DNA of 64,000 nucleotides from Brachyhypopomus gauderio (lineage: Eukaryota > Chordata > Actinopteri > Gymnotiformes > Hypopomidae), in the NCBI RefSeq assembly GCF_052324685.1, contig NW_027506915.1, forward strand, positions 310,001 through 374,000. Reading direction: 5' to 3'. Below, in pieces: positions 31,313 to 42,066 of this stretch (position 1 is the stretch's first letter; each line of letters begins with the position of its first letter). The notes beneath the pieces were generated by a model. The model saw only the letters and a program-made list of their open reading frames with translations, was not told the DNA's origin and did not search any database. The translations under genes were made by a program, and so were the position numbers.

Positions 31313-31388
31313 CCTTCGGTAGCTCAGATGGTAGAGCGGAGGACTGTAGAGGTTAAAGCAGCAATCCTTAGGCCACCGGTTCAAAGGA
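31313..31388 (+). pseudogene. tRNA-Tyr pseudogene, unit 33 (I deletion)
   Basis: An 11-bp deletion right after GGTTCAAA removes the 3' side of the T stem and the first half of the 3' acceptor strand, and truncates the B box. D arm, anticodon arm and intron are intact. It cannot form a cloverleaf. The T-run terminator remains. Confidence 0.93.
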
Positions 31389-31450
31389 AGCTTCTTTTTT
31401 TCCAGGATATTACTACCTTTAATGTCATGATGAGCAAAGAGTTTTCTGTT

Positions 31451-31522
31451 TTCCCTGACCGGGAATCGAACCCGGGCCGCGGCGGTGAGAGCGCCGAATC
31501 CTAGCCACTAGACCATCAGGGA
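31451..31522 (-). tRNA. tRNA-Glu-CTC: tRNA-Glu, unit 33, terminator lost
   Basis: Gene unchanged, but the usual downstream AAAAA on + is AAAGA at 31436-31440, so transcripts may run on antisense to the Tyr pseudogene. Confidence 0.94.
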
Positions 31523-31726
31523 CAGCGATGTTATGCTAATGAATGAAGGCTTTTACATGAGTTCTGGCTGGCCGTTATTCATGAGTGAAGAAAGACCAGA
31601 ATGTGGGTTATTCGTGACCACACCAGAACATGTGGACCTTTTTGTGTCAAGACTGTCAAATGCTTCCCATGTCAGAGGTCAAGAATATCTGGACATGTTC
31701 TGAATCACAGAGCAAGTTTAAACGTA

Positions 31727-31799
31727 GCCTGGATAGCTCAGTCGGTAGAGCATCAGACTTTTAATCTGAGGGTCCAGGGTTCAAGTCCCTGTTCAGGCG
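31727..31799 (+). tRNA. tRNA-Lys-TTT: tRNA-Lys, unit 33
   Basis: No change seen. Confidence 0.97.
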
Positions 31800-32271
31800 T
31801 TGAACTTTACATGACCGTCAGCTCTTGAGCACCGTTCACTCATCGTCAGGCAGGCTTTTGGATTAAGCTGAACTTCCAGCTTTACGTCTGCCTACCTGTG
31901 ACTTCCTTATCATTAATTCTTTTGTCTATGTCCTTGTTAATGATGACAAAAAAAACACCAATTAAAGCCACTCAGCCTTTCCTTTCTCTCTCTCTCTATG
32001 TGACATCACAATAGATTTTCTCAAAAAGCAATTCAAATTGTTCTAACCATTGGTGGGACCAACCCGTGGCCTTTTACCATCCACATGTCCAAAATGCAGT
32101 ACGCATGCCAATGTTGTTAACAGACATACGTGTTGGTAGCTCTACATGTCCAACTGGTACAGTGTGAGGTTTCCTCTTTGGTGGACCTTAAAGAGTTGAA
32201 AAAGCCACAACCGAACTGGTATCTTTGTCAACGTCCTTGTTTCTGGATCTATGCTGCATGTGCGTCAGAAT

Positions 32272-32347
32272 CCTTCGGTAGCTCAGATGGTAGAGCGGAG
32301 GACTGTAGAGGTTAAAGCAGCAATCCTTAGGCCTCCGGTTCGAAGGA
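32272..32347 (+). pseudogene. tRNA-Tyr pseudogene, unit 34 (J deletion)
   Basis: A different 11-bp deletion, right after TTAGGCC, removes the 5' T stem and T loop together with most of the B box. Both acceptor strands survive, but there is no T arm. A GGTTCGAAGGA word remains that only partly resembles a B box. The T run is 10 long. Confidence 0.93.
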
Positions 32348-32412
32348 AGCTTCTTTTTTTTTTCCAGGATATTACTGCCTTTAATGTCATGATGAGCAAA
32401 AAGTTTTCTGTT

Positions 32413-32484
32413 TTCCCTGACCGGGAATCGAACCCGGGCCGCGGCGGTGAGAGCGCCGAATCCTAGCCACTAGACCATCAGGGA
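32413..32484 (-). tRNA. tRNA-Glu-CTC: tRNA-Glu, unit 34
   Basis: No change seen; terminator AAAAA kept. Confidence 0.96.
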
Positions 32485-32688
32485 CAGCGATGTTATGCTA
32501 ATGGATGAAGGCCTTTACATGAGTTCTGGCTGGCCGTTATTCATGAGTGAAGAAAGACCAGAATGTGGGTTATTCGTGACCACACCAGAACATGTGGACC
32601 TTTTTGTGTCAAGACTGTCAAATGCTTCCCATGTCAGAGGTCAAGAATATCTGGACATGTTCTGAATCACAGAGCAAGGTTAAACGTA

Positions 32689-32761
32689 GCCTGGATAGCT
32701 CAGTCGGTAGAGCATCAGACTTTTAATCTGAGGGTCCAGGGTTCAAGTCCCTGTTCAGGCG
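32689..32761 (+). tRNA. tRNA-Lys-TTT: tRNA-Lys, unit 34
   Basis: No change seen. Confidence 0.97.
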
Positions 32762-33233
32762 TTGAACTTTACATGACCGTCAGCTCTTGAGCACCGTTCA
32801 GTCATCATCAGGCAGGCTTTTGGATTAAGCTGAACTTCCAGCTTTACGTCTGCCTACCTGTGACTTCCTTATCATTAATTCTTTTGTCTATGTCCTTGTT
32901 AATGATGACAAAAAAAACACCAATTAAAGCCACTCAGCCTTTCCTTTCTCTCTCTCTCTATGTGACATCACAATAGATTTTCTCAAAAAGCAATTCAAAT
33001 TGTTCTAACCATTGGTGGGACCAACCCGTGGCCTTTTACCATCCACATGTCCAAAATGCAGTACGCATGCCAATGTTGTTAACAGACATACGTGTTGGTA
33101 GCTCTACATGTCCAACTGGTACAGTGTGAGGTTTCCTCTTTGGTGGACCTTAAAGAGTTGAAAAAGCCACAACCGAACTGGTATCTTTGTCAACGTCCTT
33201 GTTTCTGGATCTATGCTGCATGTGCGTCAGAAT

Positions 33234-33309
33234 CCTTCGGTAGCTCAGATGGTAGAGCGGAGGACTGTAGAGGTTAAAGCAGCAATCCTTAGGCCTCCGG
33301 TTCGAAGGA
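33234..33309 (+). pseudogene. tRNA-Tyr pseudogene, unit 35 (J deletion)
   Basis: Same deletion as unit 34. Confidence 0.93.
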
Positions 33310-33374
33310 AGCTTCTTTTTTTTTTCCAGGATATTACTGCCTTTAATGTCATGATGAGCAAAAAGTTTTCTGTT

Positions 33375-33446
33375 TTCCCTGACCGGGAATCGAACCCGGG
33401 CCGCGGCGGTGAGAGCGCCGAATCCTAGCCACTAGACCATCAGGGA
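33375..33446 (-). tRNA. tRNA-Glu-CTC: tRNA-Glu, unit 35
   Basis: No change seen. Confidence 0.96.
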
Positions 33447-33650
33447 CAGCGATGTTATGCTAATGGATGAAGGCCTTTACATGAGTTCTGGCTGGCCGTT
33501 ATTCATGAGTGAAGAAAGACCAGAATGTGGGTTATTCGTGACCACACCAGAACATGTGGACCTTTTTGTGTCAAGACTGTCAAATGCTTCCCATGTCAGA
33601 GGTCAAGAATATCTGGACATGTTCTGAATCACAGAGCAAGGTTAAACGTA

Positions 33651-33723
33651 GCCTGGATAGCTCAGTCGGTAGAGCATCAGACTTTTAATCTGAGGGTCCA
33701 GGGTTCAAGTCCCTGTTCAGGCG
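33651..33723 (+). tRNA. tRNA-Lys-TTT: tRNA-Lys, unit 35
   Basis: No change seen. Confidence 0.97.
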
Positions 33724-34195
33724 TTGAACTTTACATGACCATCAGCTCTTGAGCACCGTTCACTCATCGTCAGGCAGGCTTTTGGATTAAGCTGAACTTC
33801 CAGCTTTACGTCTGCCTACCTGTGACTTTCTTGTCATTAATTCTTTTGTCTATGTCCTTGTTAATGATGACAAAAAAAACACCAATTAAAGCCACTCAGC
33901 CTTTCCTTTCTCTCTCTCTCTATGTGACATCACAATAGATTTTCTCAAAAAGCAATTCAAATTGTTCTAACCATTGGTGGGACCAACCCGTGGCCTTTTA
34001 CCATCCACGTGTCCAAAATGCAGTACGCATGCCAATGTTGTTAACAGACATACGTGTTGGTAGCTCTACATGTCCAACTGGTACAGTGTGAGGTTTCCTC
34101 TTTGGTGGACCTTAAAGAGTTGAAAAAGCCACAACCGAACTGGTATCTTTGTCAACGTCCTTGTTTCTGGATCTATGCTGCATGTGCGTCAGAAT

Positions 34196-34271
34196 CCTTC
34201 GGTAGCTCAGATGGTAGAGCGGAGGACTGTAGAGGTTAAAGCAGCAATCCTTAGGCCACCGGTTCAAAGGA
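34196..34271 (+). pseudogene. tRNA-Tyr pseudogene, unit 36 (I deletion)
   Basis: Same deletion as unit 33. Confidence 0.93.
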
Positions 34272-34333
34272 AGCTTCTTTTTTTCCAGGATATTACTACC
34301 TTTAATGTCATGATGAGCAAAGAGTTTTCTGTT

Positions 34334-34405
34334 TTCCCTGACCGGGAATCGAACCCGGGCCGCGGCGGTGAGAGCGCCGAATCCTAGCCACTAGACCATC
34401 AGGGA
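34334..34405 (-). tRNA. tRNA-Glu-CTC: tRNA-Glu, unit 36, terminator lost
   Basis: Gene unchanged; AAAGA at 34319-34323 in place of AAAAA. Confidence 0.94.
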
Positions 34406-34609
34406 CAGCGATGTTATGCTAATGGATGAAGGCCTTTACATGAGTTCTGGCTGGCCGTTATTCATGAGTGAAGAAAGACCAGAATGTGGGTTATTCGTGA
34501 CCACACCAGAACATGTGGACCTTTTTGTGTCAAGACTGTCAAATGCTTCCCATGTCAGAGGTCAAGAATATCTGGACATGTTCTGAATCACAGAGCAAGG
34601 TTAAACGTA

Positions 34610-34682
34610 GCCTGGATAGCTCAGTCGGTAGAGCATCAGACTTTTAATCTGAGGGTCCAGGGTTCAAGTCCCTGTTCAGGCG
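34610..34682 (+). tRNA. tRNA-Lys-TTT: tRNA-Lys, unit 36
   Basis: No change seen. Confidence 0.97.
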
Positions 34683-35154
34683 TTGAACTTTACATGACCG
34701 TCAGCTCTTGAGCACCGTTCAGTCATCATCAGGCAGGCTTTTGGATTAAGCTGAACTTCCAGCTTTACGTCTGCCTACCTGTGACTTCCTTGTCATTAAT
34801 TCTTTTGTCTATGTCCTTGTTAATGATGACAAAAAAAACACCAATTAAAGCCACTCAGCCTTTCCTTTCTCTCTCTCTCTATGTGACATCACAATAGATT
34901 TTCTCAAAAAGCAATTCAAATTGTTCTAACCATTGGTGGGACCAACCCGTGGCCTTTTACCATCCACATGTCCAAAATGCAGTACGCATGCCAATGTTGT
35001 TAACAGACATACGTGTTGGTAGCTCTACATGTCCAACTGGTACAGTGTGAGGTTTCCTCTTTGGTGGACCTTAAAGAGTTGAAAAAGCCACAACCGAACT
35101 GGTATCTTTGTCAACGTCCTTGTTTCTGGATCTATGCTGCATGTGCGTCAGAAT

Positions 35155-35230
35155 CCTTCGGTAGCTCAGATGGTAGAGCGGAGGACTGTAGAGGTTAAAG
35201 CAGCAATCCTTAGGCCTCCGGTTCGAAGGA
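35155..35230 (+). pseudogene. tRNA-Tyr pseudogene, unit 37 (J deletion)
   Basis: Same deletion as unit 34. Confidence 0.93.
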
Positions 35231-35295
35231 AGCTTCTTTTTTTTTTCCAGGATATTACTGCCTTTAATGTCATGATGAGCAAAAAGTTTTCTGTT

Positions 35296-35367
35296 TTCCC
35301 TGACCGGGAATCGAACCCGGGCCGCGGCGGTGAGAGCGCCGAATCCTAGCCACTAGACCATCAGGGA
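35296..35367 (-). tRNA. tRNA-Glu-CTC: tRNA-Glu, unit 37
   Basis: No change seen. Confidence 0.96.
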
Positions 35368-35571
35368 CAGCGATGTTATGCTAATGGATGAAGGCCTTTA
35401 CATGAGTTCTGGCTGGCCGTTATTCATGAGTGAAGAAAGACCAGAATGTGGGTTATTCGTGACCACACCAGAACATGTGGACCTTTTTGTGTCAAGACTG
35501 TCAAATGCTTCCCATGTCAGAGGTCAAGAATATCTGGACATGTTCTGAATCACAGAGCAAGGTTAAACGTA

Positions 35572-35644
35572 GCCTGGATAGCTCAGTCGGTAGAGCATCA
35601 GACTTTTAATCTGAGGGTCCAGGGTTCAAGTCCCTGTTCAGGCG
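35572..35644 (+). tRNA. tRNA-Lys-TTT: tRNA-Lys, unit 37
   Basis: No change seen. Confidence 0.97.
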
Positions 35645-36116
35645 TTGAACTTTACATGACCATCAGCTCTTGAGCACCGTTCACTCATCGTCAGGCAGGC
35701 TTTTGGATTAAGCTGAACTTCCAGCTTTACGTCTGCCTACCTGTGACTTTCTTGTCATTAATTCTTTTGTCTATGTCCTTGTTAATGATGACAAAAAAAA
35801 CACCAATTAAAGCCACTCAGCCTTTCCTTTCTCTCTCTCTCTATGTGACATCACAATAGATTTTCTCAAAAAGCAATTCAAATTGTTCTAACCATTGGTG
35901 GGACCAACCCGTGGCCTTTTACCATCCACGTGTCCAAAATGCAGTACGCATGCCAATGTTGTTAACAGACATACGTGTTGGTAGCTCTACATGTCCAACT
36001 GGTACAGTGTGAGGTTTCCTCTTTGGTGGACCTTAAAGAGTTGAAAAAGCCACAACCGAACTGGTATCTTTGTCAACGTCCTTGTTTCTGGATCTATGCT
36101 GCATGTGCGTCAGAAT

Positions 36117-36192
36117 CCTTCGGTAGCTCAGATGGTAGAGCGGAGGACTGTAGAGGTTAAAGCAGCAATCCTTAGGCCACCGGTTCAAAGGA
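36117..36192 (+). pseudogene. tRNA-Tyr pseudogene, unit 38 (I deletion)
   Basis: Same deletion as unit 33. Confidence 0.93.
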
Positions 36193-36254
36193 AGCTTCTT
36201 TTTTTCCAGGATATTACTACCTTTAATGTCATGATGAGCAAAGAGTTTTCTGTT

Positions 36255-36326
36255 TTCCCTGACCGGGAATCGAACCCGGGCCGCGGCGGTGAGAGCGCCG
36301 AATCCTAGCCACTAGACCATCAGGGA
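36255..36326 (-). tRNA. tRNA-Glu-CTC: tRNA-Glu, unit 38, terminator lost
   Basis: Gene unchanged; AAAGA at 36240-36244 in place of AAAAA. Confidence 0.94.
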
Positions 36327-36530
36327 CAGCGATGTTATGCTAATGGATGAAGGCCTTTACATGAGTTCTGGCTGGCCGTTATTCATGAGTGAAGAAAGAC
36401 CAGAATGTGGGTTATTCGTGACCACACCAGAACATGTGGACCTTTTTGTGTCAAGACTGTCAAATGCTTCCCATGTCAGAGGTCAAGAATATCTGGACAT
36501 GTTCTGAATCACAGAGCAAGGTTAAACGTA

Positions 36531-36603
36531 GCCTGGATAGCTCAGTCGGTAGAGCATCAGACTTTTAATCTGAGGGTCCAGGGTTCAAGTCCCTGTTCAG
36601 GCG
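36531..36603 (+). tRNA. tRNA-Lys-TTT: tRNA-Lys, unit 38
   Basis: No change seen. Confidence 0.97.
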
Positions 36604-37075
36604 TTGAACTTTACATGACCGTCAGCTCTTGAGCACCGTTCAGTCATCATCAGGCAGGCTTTTGGATTAAGCTGAACTTCCAGCTTTACGTCTGCCTACC
36701 TGTGACTTCCTTGTCATTAATTCTTTTGTCTATGTCCTTGTTAATGATGACAAAAAAAACACCAATTAAAGCCACTCAGCCTTTCCTTTCTCTCTCTCTC
36801 TATGTGACATCACAATAGATTTTCTCAAAAAGCAATTCAAATTGTTCTAACCATTGGTGGGACCAACCCGTGGCCTTTTACCATCCACGTGTCCAAAATG
36901 CAGTACGCATGCCAATGTTGTTAACAGACATACGTGTTGGTAGCTCTACATGTCCAACTGGTACAGTGTGAGGTTTCCTCTTTGGTGGACCTTAAAGAGT
37001 TGAAAAAGCCACAACCGAACTGGTATCTTTGTCAACGTCCTTGTTTCTGGATCTATGCTGCATGTGCGTCAGAAT

Positions 37076-37151
37076 CCTTCGGTAGCTCAGATGGTAGAGC
37101 GGAGGACTGTAGAGGTTAAAGCAGCAATCCTTAGGCCACCGGTTCAAAGGA
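37076..37151 (+). pseudogene. tRNA-Tyr pseudogene, unit 39 (I deletion)
   Basis: Same deletion as unit 33. Confidence 0.93.
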
Positions 37152-37213
37152 AGCTTCTTTTTTTCCAGGATATTACTACCTTTAATGTCATGATGAGCAA
37201 AGAGTTTTCTGTT

Positions 37214-37285
37214 TTCCCTGACCGGGAATCGAACCCGGGCCGCGGCGGTGAGAGCGCCAAATCCTAGCCACTAGACCATCAGGGA
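37214..37285 (-). tRNA. tRNA-Glu-CTC: tRNA-Glu, unit 39, U27 and terminator lost
   Basis: C27 to U gives a U27-G43 wobble in the anticodon stem. AAAGA at 37199-37203 replaces the terminator. Confidence 0.88.
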
Positions 37286-37489
37286 CAGCGATGTTATGCT
37301 AATGAATGAAGGCTTTTACATGAGTTCTGGCTGGCCGTTATTCATGAGTGAAGAAAGACCAGAATGTGGGTTATTCGTGACCACACCAGAACATGTGGAC
37401 CTTTTTGTGTCAAGACTGTCAAATGCTTCCCATGTCAGAGGTCAAGAATATCTGGACATGTTCTGAATCACAGAGCAAGTCTAAACGTA

Positions 37490-37562
37490 GCCTGGATAGC
37501 TCAGTCGGTAGAGCATCAGACTTTTAATCTGAGGGTCCAGGGTTCAAGTCCCTGTTCAGGCG
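37490..37562 (+). tRNA. tRNA-Lys-TTT: tRNA-Lys, unit 39
   Basis: No change seen. Confidence 0.97.
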
Positions 37563-38035
37563 TTGAACTTTACATGACCGTCAGCTCTTGAGCACCGTTC
37601 ACTCATCGTCAGGCAGGCTTTTGGATTAAGCTGAACTTCCAGCTTTACGTCTGCCTACCTGTGACTTCCTTGTCATTAATTCTTTTGTCTATGTCCTTGT
37701 TAATGATGACAAAAAAAACACCAATTAAAGCCACTCAGCCTTTCCTTTCTCTCTCTCTCTATGTGACATCACAATAGATTTTTCTCAAAAAGCAATTCAA
37801 ATTGTTCTAACCATTGGTGGGACCAACCCGTGGCCTTTTACCATCCACATGTCCAAAATGCAGTACGCATGCCAATGTTGTTAACAGACATACGTGTTGG
37901 TAGCTCTACATGTCCAACTGGTACAGTGTGAGGTTTCCTCTTTGGTGGACCTTAAAGAGTTGAAAAAGCCACAACCGAACTGGTATCTTTGTCAACGTCC
38001 TTGTTTCTGGATCTATGCTGCGTGTGCGTCAGAAT

Positions 38036-38122
38036 CCTTCGGTAGCTCAGATGGTAGAGCGGAGGACTGTAGAGGTTAAAGCAGCAATCCTTAGGCCACC
38101 GGTTCAAATCCGGTTCGAAGGA
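38036..38122 (+). tRNA. tRNA-Tyr-GTA: tRNA-Tyr, unit 40
   Basis: No change seen in the gene. First whole Tyr copy after the broken block. Confidence 0.96.
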
Positions 38123-38185
38123 AGCTTCTTTTTTTTCCAGGATATTACTGCCTTTAATGTCATGATGAGCAAAAAGTTTTCTGTT

Positions 38186-38257
38186 TTCCCTGACCGGGAA
38201 TCGAACCCGGGCCGTGGCCGTGAGAGCGCCGAATCCTAGCCACTAGACCATCAGGGA
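38186..38257 (-). tRNA. tRNA-Glu-CTC: tRNA-Glu, unit 40, damaged anticodon stem (K type)
   Basis: The 3' strand of the anticodon stem reads GGCCA instead of CGCCG: C39 to G makes a G31-G39 clash next to the loop, and G43 to A a C27-A43 mismatch. Anticodon and B box remain. Folding is probably poor. Confidence 0.6.
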
Positions 38258-38461
38258 CAGCGATGTTATGCTAATGGATGAAGGCCTTTACATGAGTTCT
38301 GGCTGGCCGTTATTCATGAGTGAAGAAAGACCAGAATGTGGGTTATTCGTGACCACACCAGAACATGTGGACCTTTTTGTGTCAAGACTGTCAAATGCTT
38401 CCCATGTCAGAGGTCAAGAATATCTGGACATGTTCTGAATCACAGAGCAAGGTTAAACGTA

Positions 38462-38534
38462 GCCTGGATAGCTCAGTCGGTAGAGCATCAGACTTTTAAT
38501 CTGAGGGTCCAGGGTTCAAGTCCCTGTTCAGGCG
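38462..38534 (+). tRNA. tRNA-Lys-TTT: tRNA-Lys, unit 40
   Basis: No change seen. Confidence 0.97.
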
Positions 38535-39006
38535 TTGAACTTTACATGACCGTCAGCTCTTGAGCACCGTTCAGTCATCATCAGGCAGGCTTTTGGATTA
38601 AGCTGAACTTCCAGCTTTACGTCTGCCTACCTGTGACTTCCTTGTCATTAATTCTTTTGTCTATGTCCTTGTTAATGATGACAAAAAAAACACCAATTAA
38701 AGCCACTCAGCCTTTCCTTTCTCTCTCTCTCTATGTGACATCACAATAGATTTTCTCAAAAAGCAATTCAAATTGTTCTAACCATTGGTGGTACCAACCC
38801 GTGGCCTTTTACCATCCACGTGTCCAAAATGCAGTACGCATGCCAATGTTGTTAACAGACATACGTGTTGGTAGCTCTACATGTCCAACTGGTACAGTGT
38901 GAGGTTTCCTCTTTGGTGGACCTTAAAGAGTTGAAAAAGCCACAACCGAACTGGTATCTTTGTCAACGTCCTTGTTTCTGGATCTATGCTGCATGTGCGT
39001 CAGAAT

Positions 39007-39093
39007 CCTTCGGTAGCTCAGATGGTAGAGTGGAGGACTGTAGAGGTTAAAGCAGCAATCCTTAGGCCACCGGTTCAAATCCGGTTCGAAGGA
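39007..39093 (+). tRNA. tRNA-Tyr-GTA: tRNA-Tyr, unit 41, U25 variant
   Basis: C25 to T gives a G10-U25 wobble in the D stem. Confidence 0.9.
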
Positions 39094-39155
39094 AGCTTCT
39101 TTTTTTCCAGGATATTACTGCCTTTAATGTCATGATGAGCAAAAAGTTTTCTGTT

Positions 39156-39227
39156 TTCCCTGACCGGGAATCAAACCCTGGCCGCGGCGGTGAGAGCGCC
39201 GAATCCTAGCAACTAGACCATCAGGGA
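39156..39227 (-). pseudogene. Probable tRNA-Glu pseudogene, unit 41 (L type)
   Basis: Three changes at conserved places: G18 to U in the D loop, C50 to A (A50-G64 mismatch in the T stem) and C56 to U in the T loop and B box. The D-loop/T-loop contact is lost from both sides. Anticodon stem is intact. Confidence 0.7.
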
Positions 39228-39431
39228 CAGCGATGTTATGCTAATGGATGAAGGCTTTTACATGAGTTCTGGCTGGCCGTTATTCATGAGTGAATAAAGA
39301 CCAGAATGTGGGTTATTCGTGACCACACCAGAACATGTGGACCTTTTTGTGTCAAGACTGTCAAATGCTTCCCATGTCAGAGGTCAAGAATATCTGGACA
39401 TGTTCTGAATCACAGAGCAAGGCTAAACGTA

Positions 39432-39504
39432 GCCTGGATAGCTCAGTCGGTAGAGCATCAGACTTTTAATCTGAGGGTCCAAGGTTCAAGTACCTGTTCA
39501 GGCG
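39432..39504 (+). pseudogene. Probable tRNA-Lys pseudogene, unit 41 (L type)
   Basis: T stem reads CAAGG/ACCTG: A51-C63 and G53-A61 are mismatched. G53-C61 is nearly invariant in tRNAs, and the B box becomes GGTTCAAGTAC. Acceptor, D and anticodon arms are intact. Confidence 0.65.
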
Positions 39505-39975
39505 TTGAACTTTACATGACCGTCAGCTCTTGAGCACCATTCACTCATCGTCAGGCAGGCTTTTGGATTAAGCTGAACTTCCAGCTTTACGTCTGCCTAC
39601 CTGTGACTTCCTTGTCATTAATTATTTTGTCTATGTCCTTGTTAATGATGACAAAAAAACAACAATTAAAGCCACTCAGCCTTTTCTTTCTCTCTCTCTC
39701 TATGTGACATCACAATAGATTTTCTCAAAAAGCAATTCAAATTGTTCTAACCATTGGTGGGACCAACCCGTGGCCTTTTACCATCCACGTGTCCAAAATG
39801 CAGTACGCATGCCAATGTTGTTAACAGACATACGTGTTGGTAGCTCTACATGTCCAACTGGTACAGTGTGAGGTTTCCTCTTTGGTGGACCTTAAAGAGT
39901 TGAAAAAGCCACAACCGAACTGGTATCTTTGTCAACGTCCTTGTTTCTGGATCTATGCTGCATGTGCGTCAGAAT

Positions 39976-40062
39976 CCTTCGGTAGCTCAGATGGTAGAGC
40001 GGAGGACTGTAGAGGTTAAAGCAGCAATCCTTAGGCCACCGGTTCAAATCCGGTTCGAAGGA
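39976..40062 (+). tRNA. tRNA-Tyr-GTA: tRNA-Tyr, unit 42
   Basis: No change seen. Confidence 0.96.
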
Positions 40063-40125
40063 AGCTTCTTTTTTTTCCAGGATATTACTGCCTTTAATGT
40101 CATGATGAGCAAAAAGTTTTCTGTT

Positions 40126-40197
40126 TTCCCTGACCGGGAATCGAACCCGGGCCGTGGCCGTGAGAGCGCCGAATCCTAGCCACTAGACCATCAGGGA
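40126..40197 (-). tRNA. tRNA-Glu-CTC: tRNA-Glu, unit 42, damaged anticodon stem (K type)
   Basis: G39 and A43 changes as in unit 40. Confidence 0.6.
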
Positions 40198-40401
40198 CAG
40201 CGATGTTATGCTAATGGATGAAGGCCTTTACATGAGTTCTGGCTGGCTGTTATTCATGAGTGAAGAAAGACCAGAATGTGGGTTATTCGTGACCACACCA
40301 GAACATGTGGACCTTTTTGTGTCAAGACTGTCAAATGCTTCCCATGTCAGAGGTCAAGAATATCTGGACATGTTCTGAATCACAGAGCAAGGCTAAACGT
40401 A

Positions 40402-40474
40402 GCCTGGATAGCTCAGTCGGTAGAGCATCAGACTTTTAATCTGAGGGTCCAGGGTTCAAGTCCCTGTTCAGGCG
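40402..40474 (+). tRNA. tRNA-Lys-TTT: tRNA-Lys, unit 42
   Basis: No change seen. Confidence 0.97.
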
Positions 40475-40946
40475 TTGAACTTTACATGACCGTCAGCTCT
40501 TGAGCACCGTTCACTCATCGTCAGGCAGGCTTTTGGATTAAGCTGAACTTCCAGCTTTACGTCTGCCTACCTGTGACTTCCTTGTCATTAATTATTTTGT
40601 CTATGTCCTTGTTAATGATGACAAAAAAAACACCAATTAAAGCCACTCAGCCTTTCCTTTCTCTCTCTCTCTATGTGACATCACAATAGATTTTCTCAAA
40701 AAGCAATTCAAATTGTTCTAACCATTGGTGGGACCAACCCGTGGCCTTTTACCATCCACGTGTCCAAAATGCAGTACGCATGCCAATGTTGTTAACAGAC
40801 ATACGTGTTGGTAGCTCTACATGTCCAACTGGTACAGTGTGAGGTTTCCTCTTTGGTGGACCTTAAAGAGTTGAAAAAGCCACAACCGAACTGGTATCTT
40901 TGTCAACGTCCTTGTTTCTGGATCTATGCTGCATGTGTGTCAGAAT

Positions 40947-41033
40947 CCTTTGGTAGCTCAGATGGTAGAGCGGAGGACTGTAGAGGTCAAAGCAGCAATC
41001 CTTAGGCCACCGGTTCAAATCCGGTTCGAAGGA
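40947..41033 (+). tRNA. tRNA-Tyr-GTA: tRNA-Tyr, unit 43, U5 variant (M type)
   Basis: C5 to T gives a U5-G68 wobble in the acceptor stem. The intron carries a T to C change (AGGTCAAAG). Confidence 0.88.
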
Positions 41034-41096
41034 AGCTTCTTTTTTTTCCAGGATATTACTGCCTTTAATGTCATGATGAGCAAAAAGTTTTCTGTT

Positions 41097-41168
41097 TTCC
41101 CTGACCGGGAATCGAACCCGGGCCGCGGCGGTGAGAGCGCCGAATCCTAGCCACTAGACCATCAGGGA
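41097..41168 (-). tRNA. tRNA-Glu-CTC: tRNA-Glu, unit 43
   Basis: No change seen. Confidence 0.96.
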
Positions 41169-41372
41169 CAGCGATGTTATGCTAATGAATGAAGGCTTTT
41201 ACATGAGTTCTGGCTGGCCGTTATTCATGAGTGAAGAAAGACCAGAATGTGGGTTATTCGTGACCACACCAGAACATGTGGACCTTTTTGTGTCAAGACT
41301 GTCAAATGCTTCCCATGTCAGAGGTCAAGAATATCTGGACATGTTCTGAATCACAGAGCAAGACTAAACGTA

Positions 41373-41445
41373 GCCTGGATAGCTCAGTCGGTAGAGCATC
41401 AGACTTTTAATCTGAGGGTCCAGCGTTCAAGTCCCTGTTCAGGCG
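41373..41445 (+). tRNA. tRNA-Lys-TTT: tRNA-Lys, unit 43, C52 variant
   Basis: G52 to C makes a C52-C62 clash in the T stem and changes the first base of the B box (CGTTCAAGTCC). Probably weakened. Confidence 0.7.
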
Positions 41446-41916
41446 TTGAACTTTACATGACCGTCAGCTCTTGAGCACCGTTCACTCATCGTCAGGCAGG
41501 CTTTTGGATTAAGCTGAACTTCCAGCTTTACGTCTGCCTACCTGTGACTTCCTTGTCATTAATTATTTTGTCTATGTCCTTGTTAATGATGACAAAAAAA
41601 CACCAATTAAAGCCACTCAGCCTTTCCTTTCTCTCTCTCTCTATGTGACATCACAATAGATTTTCTCAAAAAGCAATTCAAATTGTTCTAACCATTGGTG
41701 GGACCAACCCGTGGCCTTTTACCATCCACGTGTCCAAAATGCAGTACGCATGCCAATGTTGTTAACAGACATACGTGTTGGTAGCTCTACATGTCCAACT
41801 GGTACAGTGTGAGGTTTCCTCTTTGGTGGACCCTAAAGAGTTGAAAAAGCCACAACCGAACTGGTATCTTTGTCAACATCCTTGTTTCTGGATCTATGCT
41901 GCATGTGCGTCAGAAT

Positions 41917-42003
41917 CCTTCGGTAGCTCAGATGGTAGAGCGGAGGACTGTAGAGGTTAAAGCAGCAATCCTTAGGCCACCGGTTCAAATCCGGTTCGAA
42001 GGA
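41917..42003 (+). tRNA. tRNA-Tyr-GTA: tRNA-Tyr, unit 44
   Basis: No change seen; flank has GACCCTAAAG and CAACATCC, the N-type markers. Confidence 0.96.
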
Positions 42004-42066
42004 AGCTTCTTTTTTTTCCAGGATATTACTGCCTTTAATGTCATGATGAGCAAAAAGTTTTCTGTT

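Larger units (their letters stand above)
31059..37781 (+). repeat. Block of seven units with broken tRNA-Tyr (units 33-39)
   Basis: Unit order is I J J I J I I. I and J have different 11-bp deletions in the Tyr T-arm region. Units 35-36 and 37-38 are two copies of a J-I dimer at exactly 1921 bp. Glu and Lys are kept. Confidence 0.9.
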
